Origin: a virus
IMG/VR virus record: IMGVR_UViG_3300005466_000034
Span: 1-49,471 of that record
Reading direction: 5' to 3' (one strand)
DNA length: 49,471 nucleotides
Positions within the stretch are counted from its first letter, which is position 1, and each line of letters opens with the position of its first letter. Under the pieces are notes generated by a model. That model did no database searches and was not told where the DNA came from. It was given only the letters and a program-made list of their open reading frames with translations. This document shows, piece by piece, positions 33,340-42,284 of this stretch. Both the position numbers and the translations under genes were made by a program.

Positions 33340-34693
33340 ACCTGAGGAAACCTTCATCGATCGATATGTAGAGTACGGTTGGTCTCGGACAGATGCACCC
33401 CGACAGTATCACATAGCTGGTGGAGCTGTCATTCTGTCTGCCATTATGTGCCCCTTCGTTACCCTACCAGCACAACACACCAAGATCCGTCCTAATATCT
33501 GGGCGATGATACTCGCTGGAACTACTGTTACTCGCAAGTCCACATCTATGGACCTTGCTATGTCCACATTGGGCGAAGTACTATCTTCTGATGATTTCCT
33601 CATGGGCACTGATGGATCTCAAGAGGGCATTCTTACCGAGCTACAGCAACGAGACGGGAAGACCTCAATCTTCCACCGTGATGAGATCACTGGATTCATT
33701 GAGGCCACAGTCAAAAAAGACTACATGGCTGGTCTTCTCCAGTCTCTGACCTCTCTTTATGACTGTCGACAGGAGAAGAGAACACTCCGCACCGGTACCA
33801 TTGATGTAAAGAAACCACGCCTGATCATCTGGTGTGGTGGAATCAAGACGCAAATGCAAGAGGTAGTCACTATCGAGCACATTCGTAGTGGCTTCCTTCC
33901 ACGGTTCATTATCGTGTCGGGCACCACGAGTAGTGAACAACTGAGACCGATTGGACCTCCGCCCGAAGTGGACCCTACGGAAGACGTCAAGGCTCAGATC
34001 CTCGAAGAGTTGTACGGGATCGTGAACTTCTGGCAGCCCCGGCCAACAGTCAAGACTATCACTCTGGGAGGCACGACCACTCAGCGGACTGTGAAACAGA
34101 CTGAACGGGAAATGCACGCTACTCCTGAAGCGTGGGATCGTATCAGAGACCTTAGTTATGACGCTTTCAAGCTAGGCGAAAACTCCACTGATCCCAACAT
34201 CTATACCCCGATGTATATCCGTCTTTCCGACTCGATCATTAAGATCGCTATGCTACTGGCAGGAGCACGGAATTCTCTCACCATAGAACGTGATGATGTC
34301 TGTCAGGCCATTCGCTTGGGAGATATCTTCCTCGAATCTGCTACCGATTTCGCGCATGGTGTAGAACAAGCTCCAGACATTAACCCTTGGGAGAAGAAAG
34401 CGGACAAAATTCTAGCTTATATCAAAGCACAGCACAACAAGAACAAGACCGTCACCCGAACCGAAATGATGAGAATGTTCCATGTCAGATCTAGAGATTT
34501 AGCAGACGTGGAAACAACTATGGTCCAACGCGGCCAAATCAAAATTAGTGTTCGTAAGGGGATAATGCCCAATGGCAATAAGTCTTCGAGAGAACGGGTT
34601 GAATACTGGATCGTCGAGAATGAACCTCGGCCGATCGACGACACTCTATCCGTCCCCATCGGGCGCTTTAGAAAGGAAACACCCTACAGCTAA
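33302..34693 (+). CDS. DUF3987-like helicase/primase-type ATPase
   Basis: A 463-residue protein. The degenerate Walker A loop AGTTVTRKSTSMD (about residues 72-84) has the RKST ending seen in DUF3987 ATPases of phage and plasmid replication, with an upstream PNIWAMIL strand and later FHRDEITGF as a Walker B-like acid. The C-terminal 100 residues (KADKILAYIKAQHNKNKTVTR and on) look like a winged-helix DNA-binding domain. It most likely replaces a DnaB-type helicase or acts as helicase loader in phage replication. The last 122 bases overlap the polymerase gene. Confidence 0.68.
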   Translation: MSRITFKRAGDSEPEETFIDRYVEYGWSRTDAPRQYHIAGGAVILSAIMCPFVTLPAQHTKIRPNIWAMILAGTTVTRKSTSMDLAMSTLGEVLSSDDFLMGTDGSQEGILTELQQRDGKTSIFHRDEITGFIEATVKKDYMAGLLQSLTSLYDCRQEKRTLRTGTIDVKKPRLIIWCGGIKTQMQEVVTIEHIRSGFLPRFIIVSGTTSSEQLRPIGPPPEVDPTEDVKAQILEELYGIVNFWQPRPTVKTITLGGTTTQRTVKQTEREMHATPEAWDRIRDLSYDAFKLGENSTDPNIYTPMYIRLSDSIIKIAMLLAGARNSLTIERDDVCQAIRLGDIFLESATDFAHGVEQAPDINPWEKKADKILAYIKAQHNKNKTVTRTEMMRMFHVRSRDLADVETTMVQRGQIKISVRKGIMPNGNKSSRERVEYWIVENEPRPIDDTLSVPIGRFRKETPYS

Positions 34694-37130
34694 ATGTGAG
34701 GAGTGTCCTCTCCGTGTTCATGGACGTATGGTCCCGAGTAGTTTTCCTACTATCCGCAGTGACAGCAGCAGTAAGTCTAACGTACTTGCTTTCATTGGTG
34801 AAGCTCCGGGACGTTATGAAATTGCTAAGCAAGAAGTCTTCATCGGCCCATCGGGCAAGCTCCTCAACGCAGTTCTCAACTCATATGGCGTCGATCGAGA
34901 AGAGGTCTTCCTCGGAAACGCAACCCTCTGTCACTACCCAGACTCAATGAAGAAACTGCCTGATGAGGCGATCGAATGCTGCAAGCCAAGACTACACGAG
35001 GAACTACAGCAAGCCGGTGTAACTACTGTCATTCCAATGGGGAACTCTGCCCTCAAAAGCGTTCACCCAGAAATGGCCAAGAAGCTTGGGATCACGAAGG
35101 CTCGGGTAGGCCGTCCCAAGCTCCTGAATCAATTCTCCGTGGTGCCGACGTTCCACCCAGCCGCGTGTCTGCGCAGCCAGGAGAAGTTCCCTCACATGCT
35201 TAGCGATATAGGTAAGGCTGTGTCCCGGGACAACCTTCCTGACAAGTGGTACGAGCCTCGCATTCACGTCATCACCAAGAACGACATGCCTTCCACCACT
35301 ATCCGTTCTTTGACTGGTAGTGATCTGCTTGCATTCCTGGACATCGAGACGTCCCGAGAGAAGGACACTTCTTACGGCAATGTCCACATGGAGAAGCTTC
35401 TCTGTGTCGGCATTGGTCTAGAAGGAGAAGATGATGTCTTTGTCTTCGCCCAGGACTGTTTTGAGGATGAAATCTTCCGTGAGTACTTCAGGGAGTTCCT
35501 CGCCACTAATCCACTAGGGGCGCAGAACGGAAAGTTTGACCTCGGATCTCTGCGAGCTTATCTGGGGTATCCGGACTTCGAAGGTCCCACTCTAACCGAA
35601 GATACCATGCTTCAGTCCTATGCTCTACATGAATACCAAGGAGTACACGGCCTTGAATATATGGGGATGGAGTTGCTGGGTACCCCTGACTGGAAACATG
35701 ACATTGCTCCTTATCTTAAAGGTCCAGACGGAAAACAACCAACGGACTATGGAAATATCCCTCCTGACATTCTTCACAAATATAACGCATTCGATGTTCA
35801 CGCAACCAGGCTACTGCACAGTTACTTCAACAAGGAACTTAATGTACGAGGACTTGTAGATGCCTACAGATTCATGCTCCGAGTATCCAATACGCTTCAG
35901 CTCATCGAACCGCGCGGTTTCGGATTTGATATCGAGTATTCAAAAGAACTCGCTCAAAAATACGCTAAGGAACGTGAGGACCTATCAAGAGGCCTTCCAA
36001 TCGTATGTGATCCTGAGGCTAAGGGAAAACATCTTAGAGTCCCACACACGCTCAACATCGACTCACCCCGTCAGGTAACCAAGTACTTTAAAGACAACGG
36101 CATAGACGTTGAGACTACTGAAGCTGACTTCCTAAAGACCCTACTCGATGACCCGAGGATTCCCGACAATGTCAAGGCAACCACTCAGCTCGTACTTGAA
36201 ATCCGTGGCATCTCCAAGATGGACGGCACGTTTGTCACGGGCCTTCAGAAACGCACTACTCCCGAAGGTACGGTACACCCGTCATTCCTTATCCACGGCA
36301 CAACTAGCGGTCGCCTATCCGCGCGCAATCCTAATTCTCAAAACATACCGCGGGCCAAGCAGATCAAACGACAGTTTATTGCAAGAGCTGACGATCGTAT
36401 TCTCGTCGGTGTTGACATGTCGCAAGCAGAACTACGAGTTCTTACTTGGTTGGCAAAGGAAGAGCTGACCCGTGACATCTTCAACGATCCTTCAAGAGAC
36501 CTTTTTGTCGAGCTTTGCCGCTCTATGTTTCCTGACCGGTATCCTTCGAGTATGTCAGACAAGACTGTTAAGGAACTCTCTTCAGCAGAGAAACCTGGCG
36601 AACCAAGTATCCGAACTCTTGTCAAGACGTTTGCCTATGGTATCGCGTACGGCCGCACCGCTGCTGGTATTGCTGGCGATCCTCAATTTAATATGGATGT
36701 TCGTGTCGCTCAGCGTCATATGAACGTCTTTGAGAAGACAATTCCCTCAATCATCTCCTTCCTAGAAGGAGCAGCAGACAAGGCATGTCGGGGAGAGGCA
36801 CTCATTACCCCGTTTGGTCGTCACCGTAGGTTTCACCTGGTGACTCCACAGAACAAACATGCAGTTCGGAACGAAGCTAAATCGTTTTATGCCCAGAGTA
36901 TCGCATCAGACATTGTTCTTGAAGCTGCTTGCCGATTGACGTACGATCACAAGGTCTTCATCGTGAATCTTGTGCACGATGCCATCTATGCGGACGTTCC
37001 CAAAGATGAAGCCGAAGAGGTCCGCGATCTCATTGCAAGGGTGATGGTGGAAGTTGGAGAGGAAGTCACCGAAGGCTATGTTCGATTCGCTGCCGAAGGT
37101 AAAATCGGTAGAAGTTGGGCGGATGTCTAG
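34572..37130 (+). CDS. Uracil-DNA glycosylase-like / DNA polymerase I fusion
   Basis: An 852-residue replicative enzyme. Residues about 35-205 are a family-4-like UDG domain with GEAPG (76-80), HPAACLR (His195) and all four cluster Cys (42, 45, 120, 137). Next comes a 3'-5' exonuclease with DIETS (Asp257, Glu259), QNGKFDLGSL and YNAFDVHATR. The family A polymerase has motif A GVDMSQAELR (Asp615), motif B KTFAYGIAYG and motif C VHDAIYADV (Asp803). In motif C the usual Glu after Asp is Ala804. No 5' nuclease is present. The start is uncertain: ATG 34572 has AAGGGG 11 bases upstream, ATG 34620 has none. Confidence 0.88.
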   Translation: MAISLRENGLNTGSSRMNLGRSTTLYPSPSGALERKHPTAKCEECPLRVHGRMVPSSFPTIRSDSSSKSNVLAFIGEAPGRYEIAKQEVFIGPSGKLLNAVLNSYGVDREEVFLGNATLCHYPDSMKKLPDEAIECCKPRLHEELQQAGVTTVIPMGNSALKSVHPEMAKKLGITKARVGRPKLLNQFSVVPTFHPAACLRSQEKFPHMLSDIGKAVSRDNLPDKWYEPRIHVITKNDMPSTTIRSLTGSDLLAFLDIETSREKDTSYGNVHMEKLLCVGIGLEGEDDVFVFAQDCFEDEIFREYFREFLATNPLGAQNGKFDLGSLRAYLGYPDFEGPTLTEDTMLQSYALHEYQGVHGLEYMGMELLGTPDWKHDIAPYLKGPDGKQPTDYGNIPPDILHKYNAFDVHATRLLHSYFNKELNVRGLVDAYRFMLRVSNTLQLIEPRGFGFDIEYSKELAQKYAKEREDLSRGLPIVCDPEAKGKHLRVPHTLNIDSPRQVTKYFKDNGIDVETTEADFLKTLLDDPRIPDNVKATTQLVLEIRGISKMDGTFVTGLQKRTTPEGTVHPSFLIHGTTSGRLSARNPNSQNIPRAKQIKRQFIARADDRILVGVDMSQAELRVLTWLAKEELTRDIFNDPSRDLFVELCRSMFPDRYPSSMSDKTVKELSSAEKPGEPSIRTLVKTFAYGIAYGRTAAGIAGDPQFNMDVRVAQRHMNVFEKTIPSIISFLEGAADKACRGEALITPFGRHRRFHLVTPQNKHAVRNEAKSFYAQSIASDIVLEAACRLTYDHKVFIVNLVHDAIYADVPKDEAEEVRDLIARVMVEVGEEVTEGYVRFAAEGKIGRSWADV

Positions 37131-37236
37131 CCCTAGAGTGTGCAATAGTTGTTTCTTTGGAGAGTGTGGAGAGTGCATCGGAAACGGCTGCCTCTGCAAC
37201 CATGGAGTAGAAGATGCCACTAAACCTCAGGACTGA
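37123..37236 (+). CDS. Tiny Cys-rich zinc-binding protein
   Basis: A 37-residue protein of which nearly a fifth is Cys: CNSCFFGECGECIGNGCLCNH contains two Cys-x2-Cys pairs and a Cys-x-Cys, enough for one or two zinc ions. ATG 37123 lies in the last codons of the polymerase gene and the end overlaps the resolvase start by 23 bases, so it is held tightly in the replication operon. The function is unknown. Confidence 0.6.
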   Translation: MSSPRVCNSCFFGECGECIGNGCLCNHGVEDATKPQD

Positions 37237-37765
37237 ACCACTCAGACCCTTTAACGTTCTAGCCTTTGACCCAGGCGGTACTACCGGTTGGGCTCAGGCT
37301 GTGCTCATTAGAACCGATAATGTGGAACTAGAAGATATCCATCTTTGGACAGGAGAATTTGGTCCGGAGCCTCATCACCGCGAGCTTTATGACTTCTTAA
37401 ATAAGGAAAGAAGACACGCAGATCTAGAGATTGTCTACGAGCCATTCACATACCGACAGCACATCGAAGAGGACGCAGAGGGGCGCGTCCGAGCCTCACG
37501 ACACAAGGTGGAGTTGATCTCTGCGGAGTACATCGGAGTTATTAAATTAGCTTGCTCGGAGCTTGGCCTCACCTACTATGATCGTTTCACACCGGGAGAG
37601 GCAAAGCGCTACGTCACGAACGAAAAGCTATCCCTACTGGGATGGTTGCAAACCCCACCACACCCTATGCGTCACCGGAATGACGCATTGCGACAGCTCG
37701 TCAAGTACCTTATAGTCAGAAAAGGTGTACGGCACCCCCTCACGACGACATGGAAAGAGAGATAG
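37214..37765 (+). CDS. RuvC-like Holliday junction resolvase
   Basis: A 183-residue RNase H-fold protein. The first catalytic Asp19 is in LAFDPGGTTGWA, the second acid is in VYEPF near residue 77, and the final acid is in HRNDALRQLVKYL near residue 155. This acid pattern and order match phage RuvC-like resolvases, which cut branched DNA before packaging. The gene follows the polymerase and closes the recombination set of nuclease, ATPase and SSB-like protein. Confidence 0.75.
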   Translation: MPLNLRTEPLRPFNVLAFDPGGTTGWAQAVLIRTDNVELEDIHLWTGEFGPEPHHRELYDFLNKERRHADLEIVYEPFTYRQHIEEDAEGRVRASRHKVELISAEYIGVIKLACSELGLTYYDRFTPGEAKRYVTNEKLSLLGWLQTPPHPMRHRNDALRQLVKYLIVRKGVRHPLTTTWKER

Positions 37766-37768
37766 TTG

Positions 37769-38125
37769 ATGCGACAGGTTGTAACGGAACTGGACTCTAT
37801 GGCAGCAGTCTATGACTACCTTGCTTGGCAGTTGGATGACCGACTGAGGTATGAGTACACAGAAGAGATGGAGACTATTGACGCCCTAGTCCAAAGTCTC
37901 CGTGACCCTCTTATGCGTATTGATGCTTCTGAAATGAAGCGTCGGTTGATGGAGTACGTCACTGAAGTTGTTGATGTGGTTGTGAACCACGAGATCATGG
38001 CATGTCCGTGTGGTGCTGACACAAGTTTCTACAAGGCATTCGTCAACCTGATCTGGAATGCACATGAGAACACGGCAGAATGGCTTAGGGAGCAGGGAGT
38101 TGTCGTCGGACAATCCACCAACTGA
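37769..38125 (+). CDS. Hypothetical helical protein with Cys pair
   Basis: A 118-residue mostly helical, acidic protein (YDYLAWQLDDRLRYEYTEEMETID, EMKRRLMEYVTEVVDVVVNHE) with one ACPCG motif. ATG 37769 follows the resolvase stop by three bases; an in-frame TTG at 37766 is the alternative. No family recognised. It belongs to the replication operon by spacing. Confidence 0.6.
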   Translation: MRQVVTELDSMAAVYDYLAWQLDDRLRYEYTEEMETIDALVQSLRDPLMRIDASEMKRRLMEYVTEVVDVVVNHEIMACPCGADTSFYKAFVNLIWNAHENTAEWLREQGVVVGQSTN

Positions 38126-38354
38126 GATTGGTAAATACTTTGAACGAGAATGGGTAACCGAGATCTACTACGGTGGCGAGTGGTACCAAGTAAAGCCTGG
38201 AACCTATCAGTCATTCAGTACACAGGATGGCTTGGTCTACTCTTACGAGGATCCTGTTGATGCTGAATCAGTTGTAGTTTCAGAAGAAGTCAAAGGCTAC
38301 AAGTTCAGAAAGCCTGAATCTCCAGGTACCGTTACACAACTTCATAAAAGGTAG
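38100..38354 (+). CDS. Small hypothetical protein at operon end
   Basis: An 84-residue protein. TTG 38100 is chosen because GGGAG stands seven bases upstream and the domain begins soon after (GKYFEREWVTEIYYGGEWYQV); the ATG at 38058 would add residues with no match to the rest. The body looks like a small beta barrel (KPGTYQSFSTQDGLVYSYEDP). It overlaps the previous gene by 26 bases and is followed by an intrinsic terminator. Function unknown. Confidence 0.55.
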   Translation: MSSDNPPTEIGKYFEREWVTEIYYGGEWYQVKPGTYQSFSTQDGLVYSYEDPVDAESVVVSEEVKGYKFRKPESPGTVTQLHKR

Positions 38355-38360
38355 TAGACT

Positions 38361-38386
38361 GGGGCCGAAAGGCCCCTTTCTATTTC
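38361..38386 (+). terminator. Intrinsic terminator of the replication operon
   Basis: GGGGCC at 38361-38366 and GGCCCC at 38371-38376 form a six-bp all-GC stem capped by a GAAA tetraloop, followed by TTTCTATTTC. This is a classic Rho-independent terminator six bases after the last stop codon of the operon. It lies 30 bases upstream of the endolysin start. Confidence 0.85.
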
Positions 38387-38405
38387 AAGACAAGGAAAAC
38401 TCAAT

Positions 38406-39137
38406 ATGGCAATCAGTCAGAACGGTTGGACAGCTAACGATGCGACCCTAGTATCTCGACGTCAGGTTCCTGGTACCAATATTTGGCTTTCGGTTCGCAA
38501 AGGCGCGCCGGGAGATCTCCTACTCGAAGTTGCAGCTCAGTTCGACCGTTATGTGCAGGACATTGACTACCCGCCAGGAGATGACTGGGGATATGCAGAG
38601 CGCCCCATTCGAGGTGGTATCGCTCTCTCCAACCACGCATCGGGTACCGCTATCGATTTGAACGCGACACGGTGGCCTCTAGGATCTAACCCTCTAGTTA
38701 ATCTCTCATCCGCACAGATCCAGAGACTCCGTCAAATCTTGAGCTCTACTGGTGGAGTGGTGAGATGGGGAGGCGACTATGATGGCCGCAAAGACCCCAT
38801 GCATTTTGAGATCAATAACGGACGAACATATGCGGACTGTGTCAATGCTCTAGCAGCGCTCCAGCGTAGCACCGAGGAGAATACAAACACTTGGTCTAGT
38901 GGTACGTACTGCCAGAAAGGTGATCGAGGGGACCGAGTCTGGAACCTTCAGAAGTTTCTCACTAGAGTCTACCCACGCTATAACCCCTATGTTCCTAACG
39001 GCTACTACGGAGACGGTACTACTCTGGGAGTCAAAGCATTCCAGAGCAATGTGGGAATTACCGGTCCAGATGCCAATGGGACTATTGTTGGACCTGCTAC
39101 TATGCGCGCGTTGATCCAGAATGGATTCCGGCCGTAG
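38406..39137 (+). CDS. Endolysin: M15 peptidase with peptidoglycan-binding domain
   Basis: A 243-residue lysin. The N-terminal domain is a VanY/M15-type zinc peptidase: SNHASGTAIDLN supplies His77 and Asp84, and DPMHFE supplies His133, the three zinc ligands. It should cleave peptide cross-bridges in host peptidoglycan. Residues about 165-243 (GDRGDRVWNLQKFLTRVYP, YGDGTTLGVKAFQ, GPATMRALIQNG) are a PG_binding_1 domain. No signal peptide, so release through the holin is expected. The gene is preceded by the operon terminator and its end overlaps by 38 bases with a convergent gene. Confidence 0.9.
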   Translation: MAISQNGWTANDATLVSRRQVPGTNIWLSVRKGAPGDLLLEVAAQFDRYVQDIDYPPGDDWGYAERPIRGGIALSNHASGTAIDLNATRWPLGSNPLVNLSSAQIQRLRQILSSTGGVVRWGGDYDGRKDPMHFEINNGRTYADCVNALAALQRSTEENTNTWSSGTYCQKGDRGDRVWNLQKFLTRVYPRYNPYVPNGYYGDGTTLGVKAFQSNVGITGPDANGTIVGPATMRALIQNGFRP

Positions 39138-42100
39138 TCCATTCTCGATCAATAGGACGTCGAGGTACACCAGTCCTAGTATCCTTATGGATACCGCTCT
39201 CTGACCAGTCAGTTCTAGTGAAACGAACCTTACGGACGACATCAGGATGAATACCGGAGAAGTCCCACTCTCCACCCGCTCCCAAGTGTATCTGTGGGAA
39301 GAGATCAATGAATCCTAGGACGCCAGAGACCAAAAGAGCGACGGAAGCTGCTGCTCCTCCAACAATAGAGACATTGAATCCCACACTAGCCAGTAGGGCA
39401 ATAGTGCCAAGCTTGGAGATGACGCTAGGACCAACAGTAAGTTGTCCCGCAGAGTCAAGTCCCACACTGGCAAATACACCAACACGACCAGCCAAATTCA
39501 GGGAAGGAAGGACAGTAAGTTGAGTAGCACTGAACCCACCAAGGAACCCACCAACCGACAGGCTGTAAGTGGTAGCCAGATTCAGAGCATCTATCTTGAC
39601 CCGAACGCCGTCAACTACCAGCCCATAACTGACGTTCAGTACACAAGCGCCGGGAACTCCTCCAGCAATAACAGTAAGGTTGCTGAGTACGGAGAGGTTA
39701 ACTACTCCACGAGCACTCAGAATGCCAGAGATTGTCAGAACCCCGACGGCACTCGCCGACACTGATCCCACCATTATTAACGTGGGATTAACGCTGAGTG
39801 TAGCGCTAGCTGTCAGACTGGTAACACCAAAGGTAGTACGAACGGCAGACACCGATAGTGTCGCAACATTGGAAAGACTGATTGCGGCAGAGAATGTCTG
39901 TGTCGCAGTGACGGACAAAGACCCTACAGCTACCAGAGATACGTTCCCAGTAATACCGCCCGGAGCAGCAAAAAGGGCTTGACTAGTTGTCAGAGAGACA
40001 ACGCCGAACGTAGTTCGAATGCCGTTAGCACTGAGTGTGCTGGCGGCATTCAACGTTACTGTACTAAAGTTAACTACAAAAGCTGCGGATGCAAGGTTAG
40101 CCGCAGCCGACAGACTGACCGCGCCTGTAGTTGTACGGATACCATTTACAGCCAACACACCGATTGCGGTAAGGGTGATCCCTGCACCCGGAGCAACTAG
40201 AGTCACAGAGAGCGTTACAGCGCTTGCCAGATTGGCCGCTGCGCCCATAACCACAAAGGGCTGGACGGAGAGTGACCCAGCCGCAGAGAGGGTCACCAGA
40301 CCGCTGGTTATACGAACACCATCTACAGACAGCAGACCGGAAGCGGGTAGGGAGACACCGGCAAAGGCCTCCAGCCTGGCAGCGGTCGACAGGGAGCCAG
40401 CAGCAGCCAGGGCCACTGACCCTGAGGTCGTTCGGAGGCCAGCAACCGACAGCGTGGCAGTAGTACTAAGGCTGGTAGTAGCTACAGCAGTAAGCTGAGC
40501 GCCCGCAGACAGTGTAGCTGTAGCAGTAAGTGTGGTCTGAGCGGGAGTAGAAGTGACACCAGCGGAAGTCAGCAACCCAGTAGCAGTAAGAGATACACTA
40601 CTGAAGAGTACTGCAATGCCATTAACGCTCAGAGTAGGAGACGCAACCATTGTGGTTGCTGCGGCAGTCTGCCGAATTCCGTTAGCAGAAAGAGATGACG
40701 TACTGGTCAGGCTTACCGCACCGACCATATTGGCAGTTGGAGCAGAAGTCAGAGTAGAGGTGGCGGCAAGACTGACTGCTCCCGACTGAATACGTATACC
40801 GTCAGCAGTCAGAGTGGCAGTAGCACTAAGACTGGTAGCTCCTTGATAGGTAGTACCAGTCTGGAAAGCAATATTTTGTGACAGCTCGAACCATGCAGCA
40901 GGAGCAAGGCTTGTCAGGCCAGAGGTAAGAGCGTAATCAGAGGCACTAGTGGGATCACCCCACTGGAACACCATGTTCTGTGAGGTGGAGGTGGTGTTTG
41001 CAAATCTACCACCAACCTCTAGAACAATCCGATCTCCAGCCTGAGCAACTACTGGAGTGAGAGCAACTCCAGACATGATTCTTGTAGCGCCACTGGTGGA
41101 CATTTCCTCACCGAGAGCACCGACTGTCGCATTGTTAGCTGCTGAATGGCCTCCGTATAGCGTTCCTCGAACCGTAGAGCCGTCGCTAGAGACCACTCGA
41201 ATGATGGCTTGCAGACTCGCGTCAGCAGTAGTCGCATTCTCCAAACAGGCAACTACGAGAGAGAAAGTTCCTGAGATCGTCTGCGCATCAATAGGGTCAG
41301 AGACAAACTGTCGACCGAGTACGTTGAGCGCAGTAGCACTGGTCTCTGAATAGACACCAGAAGAGTCAAACGGTGTGTTGGTTTTCGTCGTCGGCAATCG
41401 CATCCGAGACGTACCAGCAATACTACCCCATGAGGCTGACGGTGCCGGTGTAGCTCCAGCAGTACCACTAGCCGGAAGATAGAATCTAGTAGCTAGAGTG
41501 ACTCCATCAGCAGTAAGTGTAGGAGTAGCTGTCAGAGAGACAGAACCTGTAGCAGCTACCGGAACGCCTTTAATTTCAATCGCAACTATCGTCGCCTTCT
41601 GTGTAGGCGATGTCATACCGACAGTTTGCGACCCTGCTGTGTCTGCTGCCTGATATGCGTAGTAGGCTACATAGTTGTTCGGAGAGCCATCATGAAATCC
41701 CTCCTCAACAGCACCAGAACGGTAAGCGCGAGTAGTAGGAGAGGAAGCTGACCAGTCACCAGACAACCACGAAACAACTGAGTTGTTACCAACAGTGGTT
41801 ATCGTCGTTGATGGAGCTGTACCGGTAGCAAGGTTGACTGCTGTCGTCGCTGGAGTAGCTGCGAGAGCAGCATTAGACCAACGCTCTACTGTAGCAGAGT
41901 GGAATCCAGTAGATCCGGTAAATGGAACTGTGACCGTCATAGAGCCGGGCGAAGTTCCCACTACAGCAGTGTAAATTGCTCCAGCACAGCTGCTTGCGTT
42001 ATTTGTCAGTGCGCGCTGAGTATAAGTGAGACTTCCGCCTGTCGGGGTCCCAATTGTGGGCTGTCCCTGATTCTCAGTGGATATCTTGACAACAATAACT

Positions 42101-42243
42101 TCGTTATCGAATGGAGTAAAAGAAGGAGTAACTAGGGAGTTGAGATTAGTAGCTGCGGTAAGAGTGTAGGAAGCAGTAAGTACAGGTTTAGGGTTTGGAC
42201 TGCCGTCCATCCCCATAGCAGACCGGAAGGCAAGTAGCGTCAC
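39100..42243 (-). CDS. Repeat-rich tail fibre-type protein
   Basis: A 1047-residue protein with few charged residues. Residues 1-235 are a beta domain (ITTVGNNSVVSWLSGDWSA, ending in KATIVAIEIKG) resembling domains of the tail hub at 17923. Residues about 260-465 form a second beta domain. From about 465 to 985 there are some 26 consecutive repeats of about 20 residues with the pattern [AS]-V-[ST]-L-x-A-x-[AG]-x-L-[ST]-x-x-G-[IV]-R, suggesting a beta-solenoid shaft. The last 60 residues carry three EW-x2-[SA]-GIH motifs. The start is GTG 42243 with GGAGG upstream. Probably a long virion fibre. Confidence 0.72.
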   Translation of the reverse strand: MTLLAFRSAMGMDGSPNPKPVLTASYTLTAATNLNSLVTPSFTPFDNEVIVVKISTENQGQPTIGTPTGGSLTYTQRALTNNASSCAGAIYTAVVGTSPGSMTVTVPFTGSTGFHSATVERWSNAALAATPATTAVNLATGTAPSTTITTVGNNSVVSWLSGDWSASSPTTRAYRSGAVEEGFHDGSPNNYVAYYAYQAADTAGSQTVGMTSPTQKATIVAIEIKGVPVAATGSVSLTATPTLTADGVTLATRFYLPASGTAGATPAPSASWGSIAGTSRMRLPTTKTNTPFDSSGVYSETSATALNVLGRQFVSDPIDAQTISGTFSLVVACLENATTADASLQAIIRVVSSDGSTVRGTLYGGHSAANNATVGALGEEMSTSGATRIMSGVALTPVVAQAGDRIVLEVGGRFANTTSTSQNMVFQWGDPTSASDYALTSGLTSLAPAAWFELSQNIAFQTGTTYQGATSLSATATLTADGIRIQSGAVSLAATSTLTSAPTANMVGAVSLTSTSSLSANGIRQTAAATTMVASPTLSVNGIAVLFSSVSLTATGLLTSAGVTSTPAQTTLTATATLSAGAQLTAVATTSLSTTATLSVAGLRTTSGSVALAAAGSLSTAARLEAFAGVSLPASGLLSVDGVRITSGLVTLSAAGSLSVQPFVVMGAAANLASAVTLSVTLVAPGAGITLTAIGVLAVNGIRTTTGAVSLSAAANLASAAFVVNFSTVTLNAASTLSANGIRTTFGVVSLTTSQALFAAPGGITGNVSLVAVGSLSVTATQTFSAAISLSNVATLSVSAVRTTFGVTSLTASATLSVNPTLIMVGSVSASAVGVLTISGILSARGVVNLSVLSNLTVIAGGVPGACVLNVSYGLVVDGVRVKIDALNLATTYSLSVGGFLGGFSATQLTVLPSLNLAGRVGVFASVGLDSAGQLTVGPSVISKLGTIALLASVGFNVSIVGGAAASVALLVSGVLGFIDLFPQIHLGAGGEWDFSGIHPDVVRKVRFTRTDWSESGIHKDTRTGVPRRPIDREWTTAGIHSGSTRA
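39118..39145. other. Hairpin at the convergent gene ends
   Basis: AGAATGGA at 39118-39125 pairs perfectly with TCCATTCT at 39138-39145 around a GC-rich 12-base loop. It straddles the endolysin stop codon and the 3' part of the opposing gene. No T-run follows on either strand, so it is at best a weak or Rho-assisted convergent terminator. Confidence 0.35.
39290..40850 (-). repeat. About 26 coding repeats, 60-bp unit (20 residues)
   Basis: Successive units such as AVSLTSTSSLSANGIRQTAA, TTSLSTTATLSVAGLRTTSG and TVTLNAASTLSANGIRTTFG follow each other without linkers. The hydrophobic positions are regular, while third bases and several residues vary, so the array is old or under protein-level selection instead of being a recent DNA expansion. 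The same unit occurs in two blocks of the tail hub encoded on the other strand. Confidence 0.8.
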
Positions 42244-42284
42244 TGGTACCTACCTCCGACGCTCATATGAAATTGTATTACTGG

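Noticed and set aside
40019-40498. Forward open frames opposite the repeat fibre gene
   Set aside because: They arise from the 60-bp periodic repeats on the other strand, lack ribosome sites and are interrupted irregularly.
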